Shown piece after piece: positions 16,852-27,354 of a stretch of DNA of 58,614 nt. Below the pieces are notes generated by a model. It saw only the letters and a program-made list of their open reading frames with translations, was not told the DNA's origin and did not search any database. This DNA is from Aeromonas bivalvium (lineage in GTDB: Bacteria; Pseudomonadota; Gammaproteobacteria; Enterobacterales; Aeromonadaceae), in NCBI RefSeq assembly GCF_000819765.1, contig NZ_CDBT01000061.1, positions 124,406 to 183,019 on the forward strand, read 5' to 3'. The first letter of the stretch is position 1. Every line of letters begins with the position of its first letter. Made by a program: the position numbers and the translations under genes.

Positions 16852-18906
16852 TCACTCCCCCAACCTCTGTGCCAACCCCGAATACCGTTCGGTCTTTTTC
16901 CGCACGGCCTGGGCCAGCAGGGCGCGATCGCCGTAGAGATCGAGTCGCGCCTTGGCGCGGGTGATGCCGGTATAGACCAGCTCGCGGGTCAGCAGCGGGC
17001 TGGGGCTGTCGGGCAGCACCAGCACCGTATGGGCAAACTCCGAGCCCTGGGATTTGTGGATGGTCATGGCATAGACCGTCTCGTGAGGCGGCAAGCGGCT
17101 GGGCAACAGGGCGCGCAGAGAGCCATCCGGCTGCTCAAACCAGACCTTTAACCGGCCAGTTTCATCGGGCAGGCAGAGCCCCATATCGCCGTTGTAGAGG
17201 CCGATGCCGTGGTCGTTGCGCACCACCATCACCGGGCGGCCCGCATACCAGTCGCCGTCGCGGGCAATCAGCCCGGCCCGTGACAGGGCCAGTTCGAGGC
17301 GCTCGTTGAGCCCCTCGACGCCGAAGGGGCCGCCGCGCAGAGCGCAGAGGATCTGAAAGCCGTTGAACGCCTTGAACACGGCGGCGGGATCTTCCCCGGC
17401 CCGGGCCGCCTTCAGATAGCTGCCATAACCGGCGACCCCCTCTGCAATCAGCTCGTCATAGGCCTCCCCCACCCAGGGGTGCAGGCTGATGTCGGCAAAT
17501 CCCGCACTCCAGACCGTTTCCACCGCGGCGGCATCACCGCCGTTGCAGGCCCGCGCCAGCTGACCTATGCCCGAATGCTGATCGAAGCGCCAGCTCTTGG
17601 AAAGCAAACAGAGGCTGTCGCGCACCGGGGCGCCTGCGGGCAAGCCCTGCAGGCGATAGCCGGTCTGGCGGGAGAGCCAGTCCGCCTGCGCCGGGCTGAT
17701 GCCCTGCGAGGTAAAGCTGCAGATATCGCCGAGCACGGCCCCCGCCTCCACCGAGGCGAGCTGATCCTTGTCGCCGAGCAGGATGAGGCGGGCGTGGCCG
17801 GGCAGCGCGTCCAGCAGGCGCGCCATCATGGGCAGGTCCACCATGGAGGCCTCGTCCACCACCAGCAGGTCCAGATGCAGCGGATTGCCTGCGTGGTGGC
17901 GGAACTGGCTGCGCCCGGGGATCACCCCGAGCAGCCGGTGCAAGGTGCCCGCCTCGGTGGGGATGGCTTCCACGACCTCGGGGGGCAGATCCAGGGCCTG
18001 GAGGGCTGCGCCGATACTCTCGGTCAGACGCGCCGCCGCCTTGCCGGTGGGGGCCACCAGCCGGATCGCCGGGGCCTTGCCTGCTTGCAGGCCGGTTTCC
18101 ACCAGAATGGCCAGGAGCTTGGCGACCGTGGTGGTCTTGCCGGTGCCGGGGCCGCCTGAGATCACCGCGAAGGGGCGCGCCGCCGCCGTGGCCGCCGCCA
18201 GCTTCTGGCCGTTGCAGCAAAGCGCCTCGGGCACCAATTTATCCAGCGCACTCAGATCGCTCGCCGCCTGGGCGCTCCCCAGCAAGGCCTCGATGGCGGG
18301 CCAATCCACCTCGTTCGGGAACACCAGATCCAGGTATTTCTCGACGAAGTGGCGGGCCGAGAAGTCGGGGGCGAGGCGGGCCTTGAGCAGCGCCGCGAAC
18401 ACCAGACCGTAGTCGCGGGCAAAGAGGCGCGACAGGACCGGGGCAATCTCGGGCCATTCGGCGCGTTCGCTCAGGGCGCGCAGGTGGCGGGCCACTCCCA
18501 GCTCGAAATCGTGGTAGCGGGTGAGGTAGAGGCGATCGCGCCAGAGCCGCAGGGGCCAACGGGGGGTCTCCCCCTCATGAGCTTCAGAGCCAACCAGCGG
18601 ACTGGCCGCAAACAGGGCGGGCCAGCTCGCAGGATCCGCGAGATCCGCCAGCAGATCCCGGCTCTGATCCGGATCCAGCCCGAACGGGCGCAGGGATCCC
18701 TTCTCGTTACCGGCATGGGCCAGCATTGCCAGCGGCAGGCAGACGTGGCCGCGCCCAAGCTCGTAGCAGGCCAGCGCCGCCCCCAGCACCAGCTCGGGGC
18801 CGCCGCCAAGGTCTGCCACCAGTTTGGCAAATTGCAGATCCAGCTGGCGGATACGCCCCCCTAGCGCCAGGGCCTTGAGCCGTTCGATCATCATTGCGCT
18901 CTTCAT
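16852..18906 (-). CDS. recD: RecD, exodeoxyribonuclease V alpha subunit
   Basis: The 5'-3' helicase subunit of RecBCD, 684 aa, longer than E. coli RecD (608 aa). Superfamily 1B helicase motifs are clear: Walker A GGPGTGKTTT at about residue 250, DLLVVDEASMVD, LILLGDKDQLASVEAG, and the C-terminal YAMTIHKSQGSEF and VYTGITRAK motifs. Together with RecB and RecC it resects double-strand ends and degrades foreign linear DNA. Its ATG overlaps the recB stop (ATGA), so the order recC-recB-recD is translationally coupled. Confidence 0.97.
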   Translation of the reverse strand: MKSAMMIERLKALALGGRIRQLDLQFAKLVADLGGGPELVLGAALACYELGRGHVCLPLAMLAHAGNEKGSLRPFGLDPDQSRDLLADLADPASWPALFAASPLVGSEAHEGETPRWPLRLWRDRLYLTRYHDFELGVARHLRALSERAEWPEIAPVLSRLFARDYGLVFAALLKARLAPDFSARHFVEKYLDLVFPNEVDWPAIEALLGSAQAASDLSALDKLVPEALCCNGQKLAAATAAARPFAVISGGPGTGKTTTVAKLLAILVETGLQAGKAPAIRLVAPTGKAAARLTESIGAALQALDLPPEVVEAIPTEAGTLHRLLGVIPGRSQFRHHAGNPLHLDLLVVDEASMVDLPMMARLLDALPGHARLILLGDKDQLASVEAGAVLGDICSFTSQGISPAQADWLSRQTGYRLQGLPAGAPVRDSLCLLSKSWRFDQHSGIGQLARACNGGDAAAVETVWSAGFADISLHPWVGEAYDELIAEGVAGYGSYLKAARAGEDPAAVFKAFNGFQILCALRGGPFGVEGLNERLELALSRAGLIARDGDWYAGRPVMVVRNDHGIGLYNGDMGLCLPDETGRLKVWFEQPDGSLRALLPSRLPPHETVYAMTIHKSQGSEFAHTVLVLPDSPSPLLTRELVYTGITRAKARLDLYGDRALLAQAVRKKTERYSGLAQRLGE

Positions 18907-21900
18907 GCTTCTACCCCGTTATCCGAAACGTCTGCGGTGGCGGTCGTCGCCCCCTCGCTAAACAACCGATCCAGTCCCAGCACCAGCTCGCGGCTGGGCC
19001 GGGTATGAAACACCCCCCCCTGGGGCATGCCGCGCAGGAACAGATAAAACACGCCGCCAAAGTGCTGGTCGAAGTCGTAGCCCGGCAGGCGCAGGGTCAG
19101 CAGCCGATGCAGCGCCAGGGAATAGAGCTGGTATTGCAGATCGTATCTGTGCTCCCTCATTGCAGACTCTAACGCTGCCTGATTGTAATTAGCCGGACTG
19201 TTGCCGAGGTGGTTGGATTTGTAGTCGAGCAGATACCAGCGCCCCTGCCACTCGAACACCAGGTCGATAAAGCCCTTGAGCATCCCCTGCACGGTGGCGA
19301 AGCCGAGCGGCTTGTTGCCCCGCGACAACGGGTCGTGCTGCTGGCAGAGCGCGGTCAGCGCGCTGGCCGTCACCCGCCCCATGGGCAGGAAGAACTCCAG
19401 CTCCACCTGCTTGCGCTCGGGGGCCAGATCCCGCAGCCGCACCGGCTCGCCGCTCTCTGCAAGTAAAGCGGTCTCCAGCGGGGTATCGAGCACAGCCTCC
19501 ACCTGCTGTTGCAGCACAGGGGCCCAGCTCTCGTCGAAGCCATCCTGGGCCAGCAGGGTGGCGATATGCTGTGCCAGCGGCTCGCCCGCGGCGCTTTGAA
19601 AATCGATGGTCTCGAACAGGCTGTGGAGCAGGGTGCCGGGGCGCGCCCCCTTCGGGAAGGTGAAAATGGAGGGGGCTGGCGTCTCCTCTTCCTGCGCAGC
19701 GGCAGCCGCCTCGGTCACTACCTCGTCATCGAAGCCGGGGTTCGCCAAGACCCCCTTGCCGTGACCGTGGCCCTGGGCCGCCAGACCCGAATAGGAACTG
19801 ATCCACCAGTCCCGCTCCAGCCGACCGCTAAAGTGGCGCACCTGGGGCTCGCCCAGCTGCTCCTCCTCTGGCAGCAGCGGGGCCGGGCGGGTGAGCGAGG
19901 GCTCACCGACCACCACCCCGGGCAGCGCCTGGGCAAGCTCGGTCAGGGCGGTCGCCAGGGTTTCGGCATCCCCCTCCTCCCCCTTTTGCAGCAGGTAGCC
20001 GATGGCGGTGTGGTGCAGATCTGTCTTCTCCGACTTGCCGTTGCCCGAGCGCACCGGCGCCAGCCCGAGCCAGGTGGCGTAGACGCCGCGAGTCAGCGCC
20101 ACATAGAGCAGCCGCAAGTCTTCGGCGAGGCGCTCCTTGTCCGCTTGTGCCAGAGAATCCTCGGCACCGGTCAGATCGAGAATGGTGCGATTGCCCGCCT
20201 CAATCACCTCGTGATAGAGGGGGGTCTCGGCGGTTCTGTGGCTACAGATGAAGGGCAGGAACACCAGGGGGTACTCCAGCCCCTTGGATTTGTGGATGGT
20301 GACGATCTGCACCAATTTTCGCTCGGACTCGAGGCGAAGTACCTGCTCCGCATCCTGGCCATTGGGGCGGCTCACCGCCTCCCCCAGCCAGCGCAGCAGG
20401 GCATATTCCCCGTCCAGCTCGCTGCTCACCTGTTGCAGCAGCTCGCCGAGATGGAGGAAGTTGGTCAGCCGCCGCTCGCCGTAGGGGCTCGCCAAAAGCG
20501 ATGCGGCGAGATTGCGCCTGTGCAGCAGGGCCCGCAGCATGGCCAGCACGCCGCGTCTATGCCAGATCTGGCGGTACTCCATAAACTCCTGCACCGCGCT
20601 CTCCCAGGCTCGCTCGTCCGAGGCCAGCGCATCGAGCGCCCTGGCGTCCAGATCGAACAGGCCGGTGGCGAGCGCCGCCCTAAGGCTCCTCTCCTCGCTC
20701 GGGTTCTGGCAGGCGTGCAAAATCAGCAAAATCTCCCGCGCCTCCACCTGCTCCAGCACGCTCTCGCGATTCGACAGATAAACCGAGGCGATGGCAAGGC
20801 GCGCCAGCTCCTGCTGCACCAGCTTGCCCTCACTGCCGGTGCGCACCAGCACGGCGATATCTCCGGCCTTCACCGCCTTGTCACCGATCAGCGCCTTGCC
20901 CTCGCGGGCCAGGGTCAGCAGGCGGTGGATCTCGGCGGCGGTGGCGCGGGCCATCTTGCTCTGGTAATCCCCCCGGTTGAAGGTGGGCTGGCCGCTCAGC
21001 TGCCAGCAGTGGAGCACGGGCGCGGTGGCGCCATCGAGCAGCAGCGCCTTGCTCTTGCCCTGCGCCTCCACCGGCAGGAAGGGGATATCCGCTTCGTAGA
21101 TAAAGGGATCCTTGGCTCGCTCGAACAGGCCGTTGACCGCCCCCACCAGGGCGCTGCTTGAGCGCCAGTTGCGCCCGAGGGTGTAGTGGGCGCTCACATT
21201 TCGCCGCGCCTGGATGTAGGTAAAGATGTCGGCGCCGCGAAAGCCGTAGATGGCCTGCTTGGGGTCACCGATCATCAGGAGCGCCGTGTCGCTATGGCCG
21301 CCGTAAAGCCGGTGGAAGATGCGGTACTGCTGGGGGTCGGTATCCTGAAATTCATCGATCATCGCCACCCGGTAGGTGGCGCGAATGCGATCGCAGAGCC
21401 GCTCGCCAAGGCTTGAGCCGAGCGCCCCGTCGAGATCCTTGAGCAAGTCATCGAAGGAGAGCTGATGAGCCTGGCGCTTGCTCGCCTGCATCCGGCTGCG
21501 CACCACCTTGGCGGCCCGTTGCAGGATAAGGTCCCGAATACCGGGGCGGCTTTCCAGCAGCTCGTCGATCTGGCTAAACAGCGGCAGGGTCGGCACTGCG
21601 CCCCCCTTCTTGAGGTTCTCCTCCAGCACCGTCTGGCCGAAGCGCTCCAGCTCCTTGGGAATGGCGTAGCCACTGCCCTCGTCCTGTGCCCAGTCGCCTA
21701 TCTTGGCAAGCCAGCCTTCGTAGTTCTTGCCGGTATAGCGGCTTACTTGCCCATCCGTCTGGCGGCGGATCTCGTCCCCTTGCGCCAGCCATTCGCGCTT
21801 CACCGCCCCGATGCGGGCCATGGCAGCCTGATGGCGGGCGGCGAGGGTCTCATCCCCCAAGGCCGGGTGTATCTCCAGCTCGCTATTGTCGAGCCAGCCG

Positions 21901-22514
21901 TTCATCTCCCGCAGCAGGGCGGCGGGGCTAGGCCAGAGCGCGCGCACCGAGCTCGCCAGGGTTTTATCCACCGGATAGAACTCGGCGCGCCAGTAGTCGC
22001 TCACCGCCTGCAGCCGAAGCTGGCTGTCGTCGGTCAAAAATTCGGTTTCAAAGAGGGCGCCCGACTCGAAGGCGTTTTGTTTGAGCATCCGCTGGCAGAA
22101 GCCATGGATGGTAAAGACCGCCGCCTCGTCCATCTGCCGCTCGGCGGCCAGCAGGCGGCGGGCCGCCAGTTCGTGATCCTCCACCTCGACCAGCAACTGG
22201 GCCAGCAAGTCATCCTTGCTCTCACCCCGCATAAAGGCGAGCCGCGCCTCGTGGATGCGACCGCGGATCCGCCCCCGCAGCTCGGCGGTGGCCGCTTCGG
22301 TAAAGGTCACCACCAGGATCTCGGTCACCGACAGCGGCCGTTCGTGGGCGCTGGATTGACCCACATCGGCGCCTTCTTCGATGAGCGGGCCGTGCCCCAG
22401 CAGCAGGCGCAGGTAGAGGCCGGCGATGGTGTAGGTCTTGCCGGTGCCGGCGGAGGCCTCGATCAGTCGTTCACCATGGAGGGGAAAACGCAATGTATTG
22501 AGCGGGTTAGCCAT
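18903..22514 (-). CDS. recB: RecB, exodeoxyribonuclease V beta subunit
   Basis: The 3'-5' helicase and nuclease subunit of RecBCD, 1203 aa. UvrD-type motifs: Walker A EASAGTGKTYTIAG at about residue 20, DEFQDTDPQQYRIF, GDPKQAIYGFRGAD, IVTIHKSKGLEYP and YVALTRG. The C-terminal nuclease domain keeps the catalytic FIDLVFEW and LLDYKSNH (Asp, Asp, Lys). The start overlaps the recC stop as TAATG. In E. coli ptrA lies between recC and recB; here the genes are directly fused into a coupled operon. Confidence 0.97.
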   Translation of the reverse strand: MANPLNTLRFPLHGERLIEASAGTGKTYTIAGLYLRLLLGHGPLIEEGADVGQSSAHERPLSVTEILVVTFTEAATAELRGRIRGRIHEARLAFMRGESKDDLLAQLLVEVEDHELAARRLLAAERQMDEAAVFTIHGFCQRMLKQNAFESGALFETEFLTDDSQLRLQAVSDYWRAEFYPVDKTLASSVRALWPSPAALLREMNGWLDNSELEIHPALGDETLAARHQAAMARIGAVKREWLAQGDEIRRQTDGQVSRYTGKNYEGWLAKIGDWAQDEGSGYAIPKELERFGQTVLEENLKKGGAVPTLPLFSQIDELLESRPGIRDLILQRAAKVVRSRMQASKRQAHQLSFDDLLKDLDGALGSSLGERLCDRIRATYRVAMIDEFQDTDPQQYRIFHRLYGGHSDTALLMIGDPKQAIYGFRGADIFTYIQARRNVSAHYTLGRNWRSSSALVGAVNGLFERAKDPFIYEADIPFLPVEAQGKSKALLLDGATAPVLHCWQLSGQPTFNRGDYQSKMARATAAEIHRLLTLAREGKALIGDKAVKAGDIAVLVRTGSEGKLVQQELARLAIASVYLSNRESVLEQVEAREILLILHACQNPSEERSLRAALATGLFDLDARALDALASDERAWESAVQEFMEYRQIWHRRGVLAMLRALLHRRNLAASLLASPYGERRLTNFLHLGELLQQVSSELDGEYALLRWLGEAVSRPNGQDAEQVLRLESERKLVQIVTIHKSKGLEYPLVFLPFICSHRTAETPLYHEVIEAGNRTILDLTGAEDSLAQADKERLAEDLRLLYVALTRGVYATWLGLAPVRSGNGKSEKTDLHHTAIGYLLQKGEEGDAETLATALTELAQALPGVVVGEPSLTRPAPLLPEEEQLGEPQVRHFSGRLERDWWISSYSGLAAQGHGHGKGVLANPGFDDEVVTEAAAAAQEEETPAPSIFTFPKGARPGTLLHSLFETIDFQSAAGEPLAQHIATLLAQDGFDESWAPVLQQQVEAVLDTPLETALLAESGEPVRLRDLAPERKQVELEFFLPMGRVTASALTALCQQHDPLSRGNKPLGFATVQGMLKGFIDLVFEWQGRWYLLDYKSNHLGNSPANYNQAALESAMREHRYDLQYQLYSLALHRLLTLRLPGYDFDQHFGGVFYLFLRGMPQGGVFHTRPSRELVLGLDRLFSEGATTATADVSDNGVEA

Positions 22515-25500
22515 TATTTCAGCTCCTCCAGGGTCTTGAGCAGCGGGGTCAGATGTTCGCGGGCCAGCGCCTGCAACTGCCCCAGCACGGCGTCATCGAG
22601 TTCGGGGAAGCAGCGGGCGACATAAGGGTCTTGCCCCTCCCCCGTCACCATGTAGCCGCCGTTGAAGCGGGTGAGGGCCGCCTTGTCGGCCGCCTCCGGC
22701 TTGTCGGGATCCTTCTCCATCCCCTTGAGCCAATCCCAGGCGGTATTGGGGAAAAACGGCAGCGGCCGCTTCATCCCCTGGGCCCAGAGCGCCACCAGGG
22801 CCGCCAGTTTGGGGCGCGCCTCGTCGGCAGAGAGCTTGGGCAGCCGCAGACTCTGCTTGGCATCGAACAGCAGGGTGTCGCCGGGGGCACGGCTCAGACA
22901 GAGACAGAGGTGCTGAACCCAGGCCAGCAGCAGATCCTTGCCGTTGAAGCTGCCGGGTTTGACTACCAGCAAGCGCCCCTTCTGGGTGTCGATCCACCCT
23001 TGCAGCTGGCCCTGGGTCAGGGAGATATCGATCTCCACCGCCTGTTTTTCAGCCTCATCAGCCGCAACCCAGGGGCGCAACCTCTCAGCCAGCTTGCCCA
23101 TCTCGGCATCCAGATCCTCCAGCAGCAGGCTGCCAAACCAGCCTTGGGGCAGCAGGCCGGTGAGCTGCAACCGCTCGCGACGCACGGCACTGTCTCCTTG
23201 CGCCAGATGGGCATCGAGCAGCAGCGCTTTCAGCTGATAGTGTTGCAGACCGTCCAGCTCGAACGGCTCGCTGTCCTCGATGTTGGCCTCATTCAACTCA
23301 AACCACACCTTGAGGCGGCGGTTGAGGAAATATTTGGTGGGCTGACGGTAGAAGCGCAGCAGCTCCGCCAGCTCCAGCCCCTGCTCCTTGCCCCATTCGG
23401 GGGGTAAAGGCAGCTCGCCGCTCTGGAAATTCGCCGCGCCGCGCACCGGATTGAGGGCGGGCAGCCAGTCGGCCCCATAGGTAAAGAGGCGCGAACCCGC
23501 CTCTGGATAGAAATAGCTGCGACTGTAGGGGGTGAGCGGGTGCGCCACCATCAGGTGCTGAAGCAGCCGCTGGCCCGAGGTTTCGTCGTCGAGGCTCTCA
23601 TCCCCCGCCAGCACGAAGCCCTGGCGCACATAGTCGATGAGCTCGGCCAGCAGCACCGAGGGCACCTTGTCGCTGTTGTCCTGGGCGCTGAAGCCCTGAT
23701 AGCTGATGTAGAGCCCCTGCTGGGCGCTGAGCAGCGCCTCGAGGAAGAGGTAGCGGTCATCATCGCGGCGGGATCTGTCTCCGCGCCGTCCCGCCACCGC
23801 CATCAGATCGAACCCCATGGGAGCCAGGGTGCGCGGATAGACGCCGTCGTTCATGCCGAGCAGGCAGACCTGCTTGAAGGGGATGGAGCGCATCGGCATC
23901 AGGGTGCAGAAGTTCACCTGACCGGCGAGGAAGCGCTGGCTGGAGCGGGACTCCCCCAGCACGCTGCCGAGGTAATCCTGCAGCAGGTCGGCGGTAATGG
24001 GCTGCGCGAAGCGGGCCTCGCCGAGCTGGGTCTGCCAGTCGGTGAGCTGGCTGCGAATGAGCTGGAGCTGGCGTTCTTCCTCCTCGTCTCCCAGATAGAA
24101 ACGCTCCAGCAGTTCATTGAGGCAGGCGTGCCACTCGGCCAGCGGCTGCGCCTGTTGCAAGCGGGGCAGAAATTCGGCGAGCGAATCGATAAACCAGGCG
24201 AGCTTGCCAAGGGCCAGCCCCTGCTGCCCCTCGATCTCGGCATAGGGCAATATGCTGGCCACAGCGCCCTGCTGCCCTGCACCAGGATCGGCGCAGAACG
24301 ACATGCCCGCCACCGGCTCCCCATCCCCCATGGCAAAGCCCAGCAGCATGCGGCGCAGGCCGAACAGCCAGCTGTTGCCGGACAGGGGCGGCAGATCGAA
24401 ACGGACGGGGTAGCCGTCGTCCAGCCCCCAGCGGATGCCGGTCTCCTGCACCCAGACCCGCAGCTGGTTGAACTCGTCGTCATCGAGCTCGAAGCGGCGC
24501 AGCACGGCGGGCACCTCGAGGATGGCCAGCAGCTCGCCGGCGCCGAGGCGGGCATTGGGCAATTTCAGCAGGGCGAGGAAGCTTTGCAGCAGCGGGCTCT
24601 CCTGGCTCGCCGCCCGATCCGAGACCGCGAAGGGGATCTGGCCGCGGGCCCCACTCTTCTCTTTACCAAAGACCGCCTGAATGTAGGGGCCGTAGCTGTT
24701 CACGTCCGGCATCATCACCACCACGTCTTTCGGGGTGAGGGAGGGGTCCGCCTCGAACAGCGCCAGCAGGCGATCGTGCAGCACCTCCAGTTCCCGCATC
24801 GGGCCGTGGCAGGCGTGGATCTGCAGGGATCCATCCGCCGGACTGATGGGGCTCTTGTGGTGGCTGGCGTCGAGACTGAACTCACCGGCCCCCCGTTCGG
24901 CCAGCTCCAGCACATCCTTCTGGATGGCGCGCAGCAGGCTGACGTGGCCCTGCTCGTCCACCTCGTCGATATCGACGAAGGCCTCGATCTGCGGCACCTC
25001 CAGCTCCATCAGCTGATGCAGGTAGTCGCGCCCCAGCTTGCCCATGGAGGCGAGCAGCGGGTTGGCGGGCCCTTGCAGGGTCTCGATATCCGTGCCGGGT
25101 TTGAGCTTGTTCCCAAGGCGCGCCAGGGTTTTTCTGTCCAGCAGATCCCCCCAGTAGTAGCGGCAGGGGTTGGTGACGAACAGATGCACCTCCACCTCAT
25201 CACGGCTGCCCAGCGCCAGCAGGGCCTCCACATAGCGGGGCGGCAGGGCCGAGATGCCGAACACGAACACCCGCTGCGGCAGCTTGCCCGGCAGATCCCG
25301 GGTACGCGCCAGCTCGTGGATAAACTCCTCGTAGAGGTTGGCTCTGTGGTAGCCGCTGGGTGAGAGCGCCAACGTGCGGGCCACCAGCTCGCGCCACAGC
25401 TCGGGCTGCCAATCCTGGCCGCTCACCCCGGCCAGCTCCTGACTCAATCCTTCCCCCTGTTCCCAACGGGCGATCCAGTCAGGCCGATACACCAGATACT

Positions 25501-25930
25501 GGTCAAAGAGATCCGCTACCTTCTGGCAAAGCTGCCACAGCCGCACTTGCTCGGGATCCCGGGCTGGATCCTCCTCATCCCCACCCAGATAGGCGGCCAG
25601 CGGCGCGAAGGCGGGCCTGCCGAGCAGGGCGGGCAAGATGGTCATCAGCTGCCAGCTCATGGAGCCCTTGTTGTAGGGGCTCTGGCGGGGTACGTCCGCC
25701 AGCACCTGGGTGAACATCTCCCAGATGAAGCTCGCGGGCAGGGGAAAGTCGATATTGGCGGCGATGCCGAAGGCCTTGGCCAGCTCCAGCTTGAGCCACT
25801 GGGCCATGCCGGGACTCTGCACCAGGATCTGCTCGTGCTCGAAGGGGTGGGAGAGGGGCGCCTGCCGGATGCGGCTCACCAGCAGCTCCTTGAGCAGATC
25901 CAGCTGATTGGAGTGGTAGAGGGTAAACAT
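22514..25930 (-). CDS. recC: RecC, exodeoxyribonuclease V gamma subunit
   Basis: The Chi-recognition subunit of RecBCD, 1138 aa, a nuclease-dead and helicase-dead relative of RecB. The N-terminus (FTLYHSNQLDLLKELL, GMAQWLKLELAKAFG, FPLPASFIWEMF) and the middle segment (LLGMNDGVYPR) are characteristic. It is the first gene of recCBD; the promoter should lie in 25931-26100. Both overlaps in the operon keep the subunits made in a fixed ratio. Chi specificity cannot be deduced from what is visible. Confidence 0.96.
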   Translation of the reverse strand: MFTLYHSNQLDLLKELLVSRIRQAPLSHPFEHEQILVQSPGMAQWLKLELAKAFGIAANIDFPLPASFIWEMFTQVLADVPRQSPYNKGSMSWQLMTILPALLGRPAFAPLAAYLGGDEEDPARDPEQVRLWQLCQKVADLFDQYLVYRPDWIARWEQGEGLSQELAGVSGQDWQPELWRELVARTLALSPSGYHRANLYEEFIHELARTRDLPGKLPQRVFVFGISALPPRYVEALLALGSRDEVEVHLFVTNPCRYYWGDLLDRKTLARLGNKLKPGTDIETLQGPANPLLASMGKLGRDYLHQLMELEVPQIEAFVDIDEVDEQGHVSLLRAIQKDVLELAERGAGEFSLDASHHKSPISPADGSLQIHACHGPMRELEVLHDRLLALFEADPSLTPKDVVVMMPDVNSYGPYIQAVFGKEKSGARGQIPFAVSDRAASQESPLLQSFLALLKLPNARLGAGELLAILEVPAVLRRFELDDDEFNQLRVWVQETGIRWGLDDGYPVRFDLPPLSGNSWLFGLRRMLLGFAMGDGEPVAGMSFCADPGAGQQGAVASILPYAEIEGQQGLALGKLAWFIDSLAEFLPRLQQAQPLAEWHACLNELLERFYLGDEEEERQLQLIRSQLTDWQTQLGEARFAQPITADLLQDYLGSVLGESRSSQRFLAGQVNFCTLMPMRSIPFKQVCLLGMNDGVYPRTLAPMGFDLMAVAGRRGDRSRRDDDRYLFLEALLSAQQGLYISYQGFSAQDNSDKVPSVLLAELIDYVRQGFVLAGDESLDDETSGQRLLQHLMVAHPLTPYSRSYFYPEAGSRLFTYGADWLPALNPVRGAANFQSGELPLPPEWGKEQGLELAELLRFYRQPTKYFLNRRLKVWFELNEANIEDSEPFELDGLQHYQLKALLLDAHLAQGDSAVRRERLQLTGLLPQGWFGSLLLEDLDAEMGKLAERLRPWVAADEAEKQAVEIDISLTQGQLQGWIDTQKGRLLVVKPGSFNGKDLLLAWVQHLCLCLSRAPGDTLLFDAKQSLRLPKLSADEARPKLAALVALWAQGMKRPLPFFPNTAWDWLKGMEKDPDKPEAADKAALTRFNGGYMVTGEGQDPYVARCFPELDDAVLGQLQALAREHLTPLLKTLEELK

Positions 25931-26104
25931 GGACGACTCCCGCCAATTTCATGAAGAGGGGTGCGCGCCGGAAAAGGCGAGCCATTTCCGTCACTTCACA
26001 CGAAATGGGATTGTCGGGGATCGGGGGGGAAGATGCAAAAGGCGCTTGCCGACGCCAGGGGGCTCGTCACAGTACCGACATTCACCTTCTGGCGGGCATA
26101 AAAA

Positions 26105-26126
26105 GGCCGGTGCTGCTGCACCGGCC
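26105..26126 (-). terminator. Terminator of the DoxX-pirin operon
   Basis: GGCCGGTGC / GCACCGGCC stem with a 4-base loop; on the minus strand it is followed by TTTTTAT. It lies about 30 bp past the DoxX stop codon. Confidence 0.85.
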
Positions 26127-26158
26127 AAAGGCGTAGGAAAACTTGAACTATCAGGGGA

Positions 26159-26551
26159 TTACCAGCACTTGCCGAGACGGGCATCCAGGCTGAAAGCGCC
26201 AGGACCCGCCGCCGCCAGGGCCAGGAAACCACCGGCCACAGACAGGTTCTTCATGAACATCAGCATCTGCATCTGCTCGGCAGGCTGATAGTGGAAGATG
26301 AAGGCGGCCATCAGGGTGAAACCGGCCAGCAGCACGGAGAGGCTGCGGGTAAAGAGACCCAGCACTATGGCAAGACCGCCACCCAGCTCCAGCAGGATCA
26401 CCAGGGGCAGCATGAACCCGGGCACGCCCATGGCCTCCATGTAGCCCTGGGTACCGGCGTAACCGCCGATCTTGCCCCAGCCCGCAATCACGAACATCAG
26501 CGCCAGCAAAATACGACCCGCCAGCAGTGCCACATCTTTCATCTTGTCCAT
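26159..26551 (-). CDS. DoxX family membrane protein (YqjF-like)
   Basis: A 130-aa four-helix inner-membrane protein of the DoxX family (LLAGRILLALMFVIAGWGKI at the N-terminus, then LVILLELGGGLAIVLGL and LLAGFTLMAAFIFH). Related E. coli YqjF/YphA are poorly defined membrane proteins tied to redox or electrophile stress. The ATG at 26551 with AAGGAA upstream is preferred over upstream in-frame ATGs at 26575 and 26617. It follows the pirin gene by 84 bp and ends at a strong terminator. In E. coli, YhaJ activates yqjF, and a YhaJ-like gene is the divergent neighbour here. Confidence 0.82.
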   Translation of the reverse strand: MDKMKDVALLAGRILLALMFVIAGWGKIGGYAGTQGYMEAMGVPGFMLPLVILLELGGGLAIVLGLFTRSLSVLLAGFTLMAAFIFHYQPAEQMQMLMFMKNLSVAGGFLALAAAGPGAFSLDARLGKCW

Positions 26552-26635
26552 CGTCAGATTCCTTTGATTACCCATCTTGGTAATAACAGTGTAAGAGCTA
26601 ATTGTTAACTCATTCATTTCGCCGTGATTTATCTA

Positions 26636-27322
26636 TCAGGGCAGATCAAACAGCAGGGCTTCGCTCCCCTCGGAGGCGGTGAGCGTCCAGGACGCCTCAT
26701 CGCGACTGAGCAGACCGTCGCCGGGTCGGGCAGCCAGACCGTTGCCAGTCAGCTCCCCTGAAATCATATGCAGGTAACCATGACGCCCTTGCAATGCCCA
26801 TTCGAGGGTTTCCCCTTCGGCAAGCTGCAGTCGCCAGATGCGGGCCTGCTGGCGGATCCTGAAGGATCCTGCCTCCCCATCCGGTGACGCGACCAGCGTC
26901 AGCCCGGGCTGGGTGGCTATCTTCTTCTGCTGATAACCCGGGGTAGTGCCGACTTCGTTCGGCTCTATCCAGATCTGCAACAGGGAGAGGGGCTCGGTCT
27001 GCGAGGGGTTGTACTCGCTGTGCCGGATGCCGGACCCTGCGCTCATCAGCTGGAAATCCCCCGCCGGGATCTGCTCGGCATGGCCGAGGCTGTCCCTGTG
27101 CTCTATGGTGCCGCTCAGCACGCAGGTGAGGATCTCCATGTTGGCATGAGGGTGGGTAGCGAAGCCGCCACCCGGCGACACCAGATCCTGGTTGATGACC
27201 CGCAGGACAGAGTGCCCCATCCAGTCCGGGTCATAGTAGTGACCGAACGAGAAGCTGTGGCGTGCATCCAGCCAGCCGAAGTTGGCATGACCCCGTTCAG
27301 CTGCGGCTCTCAATTTCATCAT
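26636..27322 (-). CDS. Pirin family protein (YhhW-like)
   Basis: A 228-aa bicupin of the pirin family. The N-terminal cupin metal site is visible in FATHPHANMEIL, the LSGTIEHRDS strand and SAGSGIRHSEYN (His, His, Glu, His ligands). It is closest in character to E. coli YhhW, for which quercetin 2,3-dioxygenase activity has been shown in vitro; the natural substrate is unknown. Start ATG at 27322 has GGAGGAG five bases upstream, so the longer frame to 27337 is rejected. It is the middle gene of a three-gene leftward unit (27681 to 26159). Confidence 0.88.
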   Translation of the reverse strand: MMKLRAAAERGHANFGWLDARHSFSFGHYYDPDWMGHSVLRVINQDLVSPGGGFATHPHANMEILTCVLSGTIEHRDSLGHAEQIPAGDFQLMSAGSGIRHSEYNPSQTEPLSLLQIWIEPNEVGTTPGYQQKKIATQPGLTLVASPDGEAGSFRIRQQARIWRLQLAEGETLEWALQGRHGYLHMISGELTGNGLAARPGDGLLSRDEASWTLTASEGSEALLFDLP

Positions 27323-27354
27323 GGTGTGCTCCTCCAATACCTGTAAACGGTTGA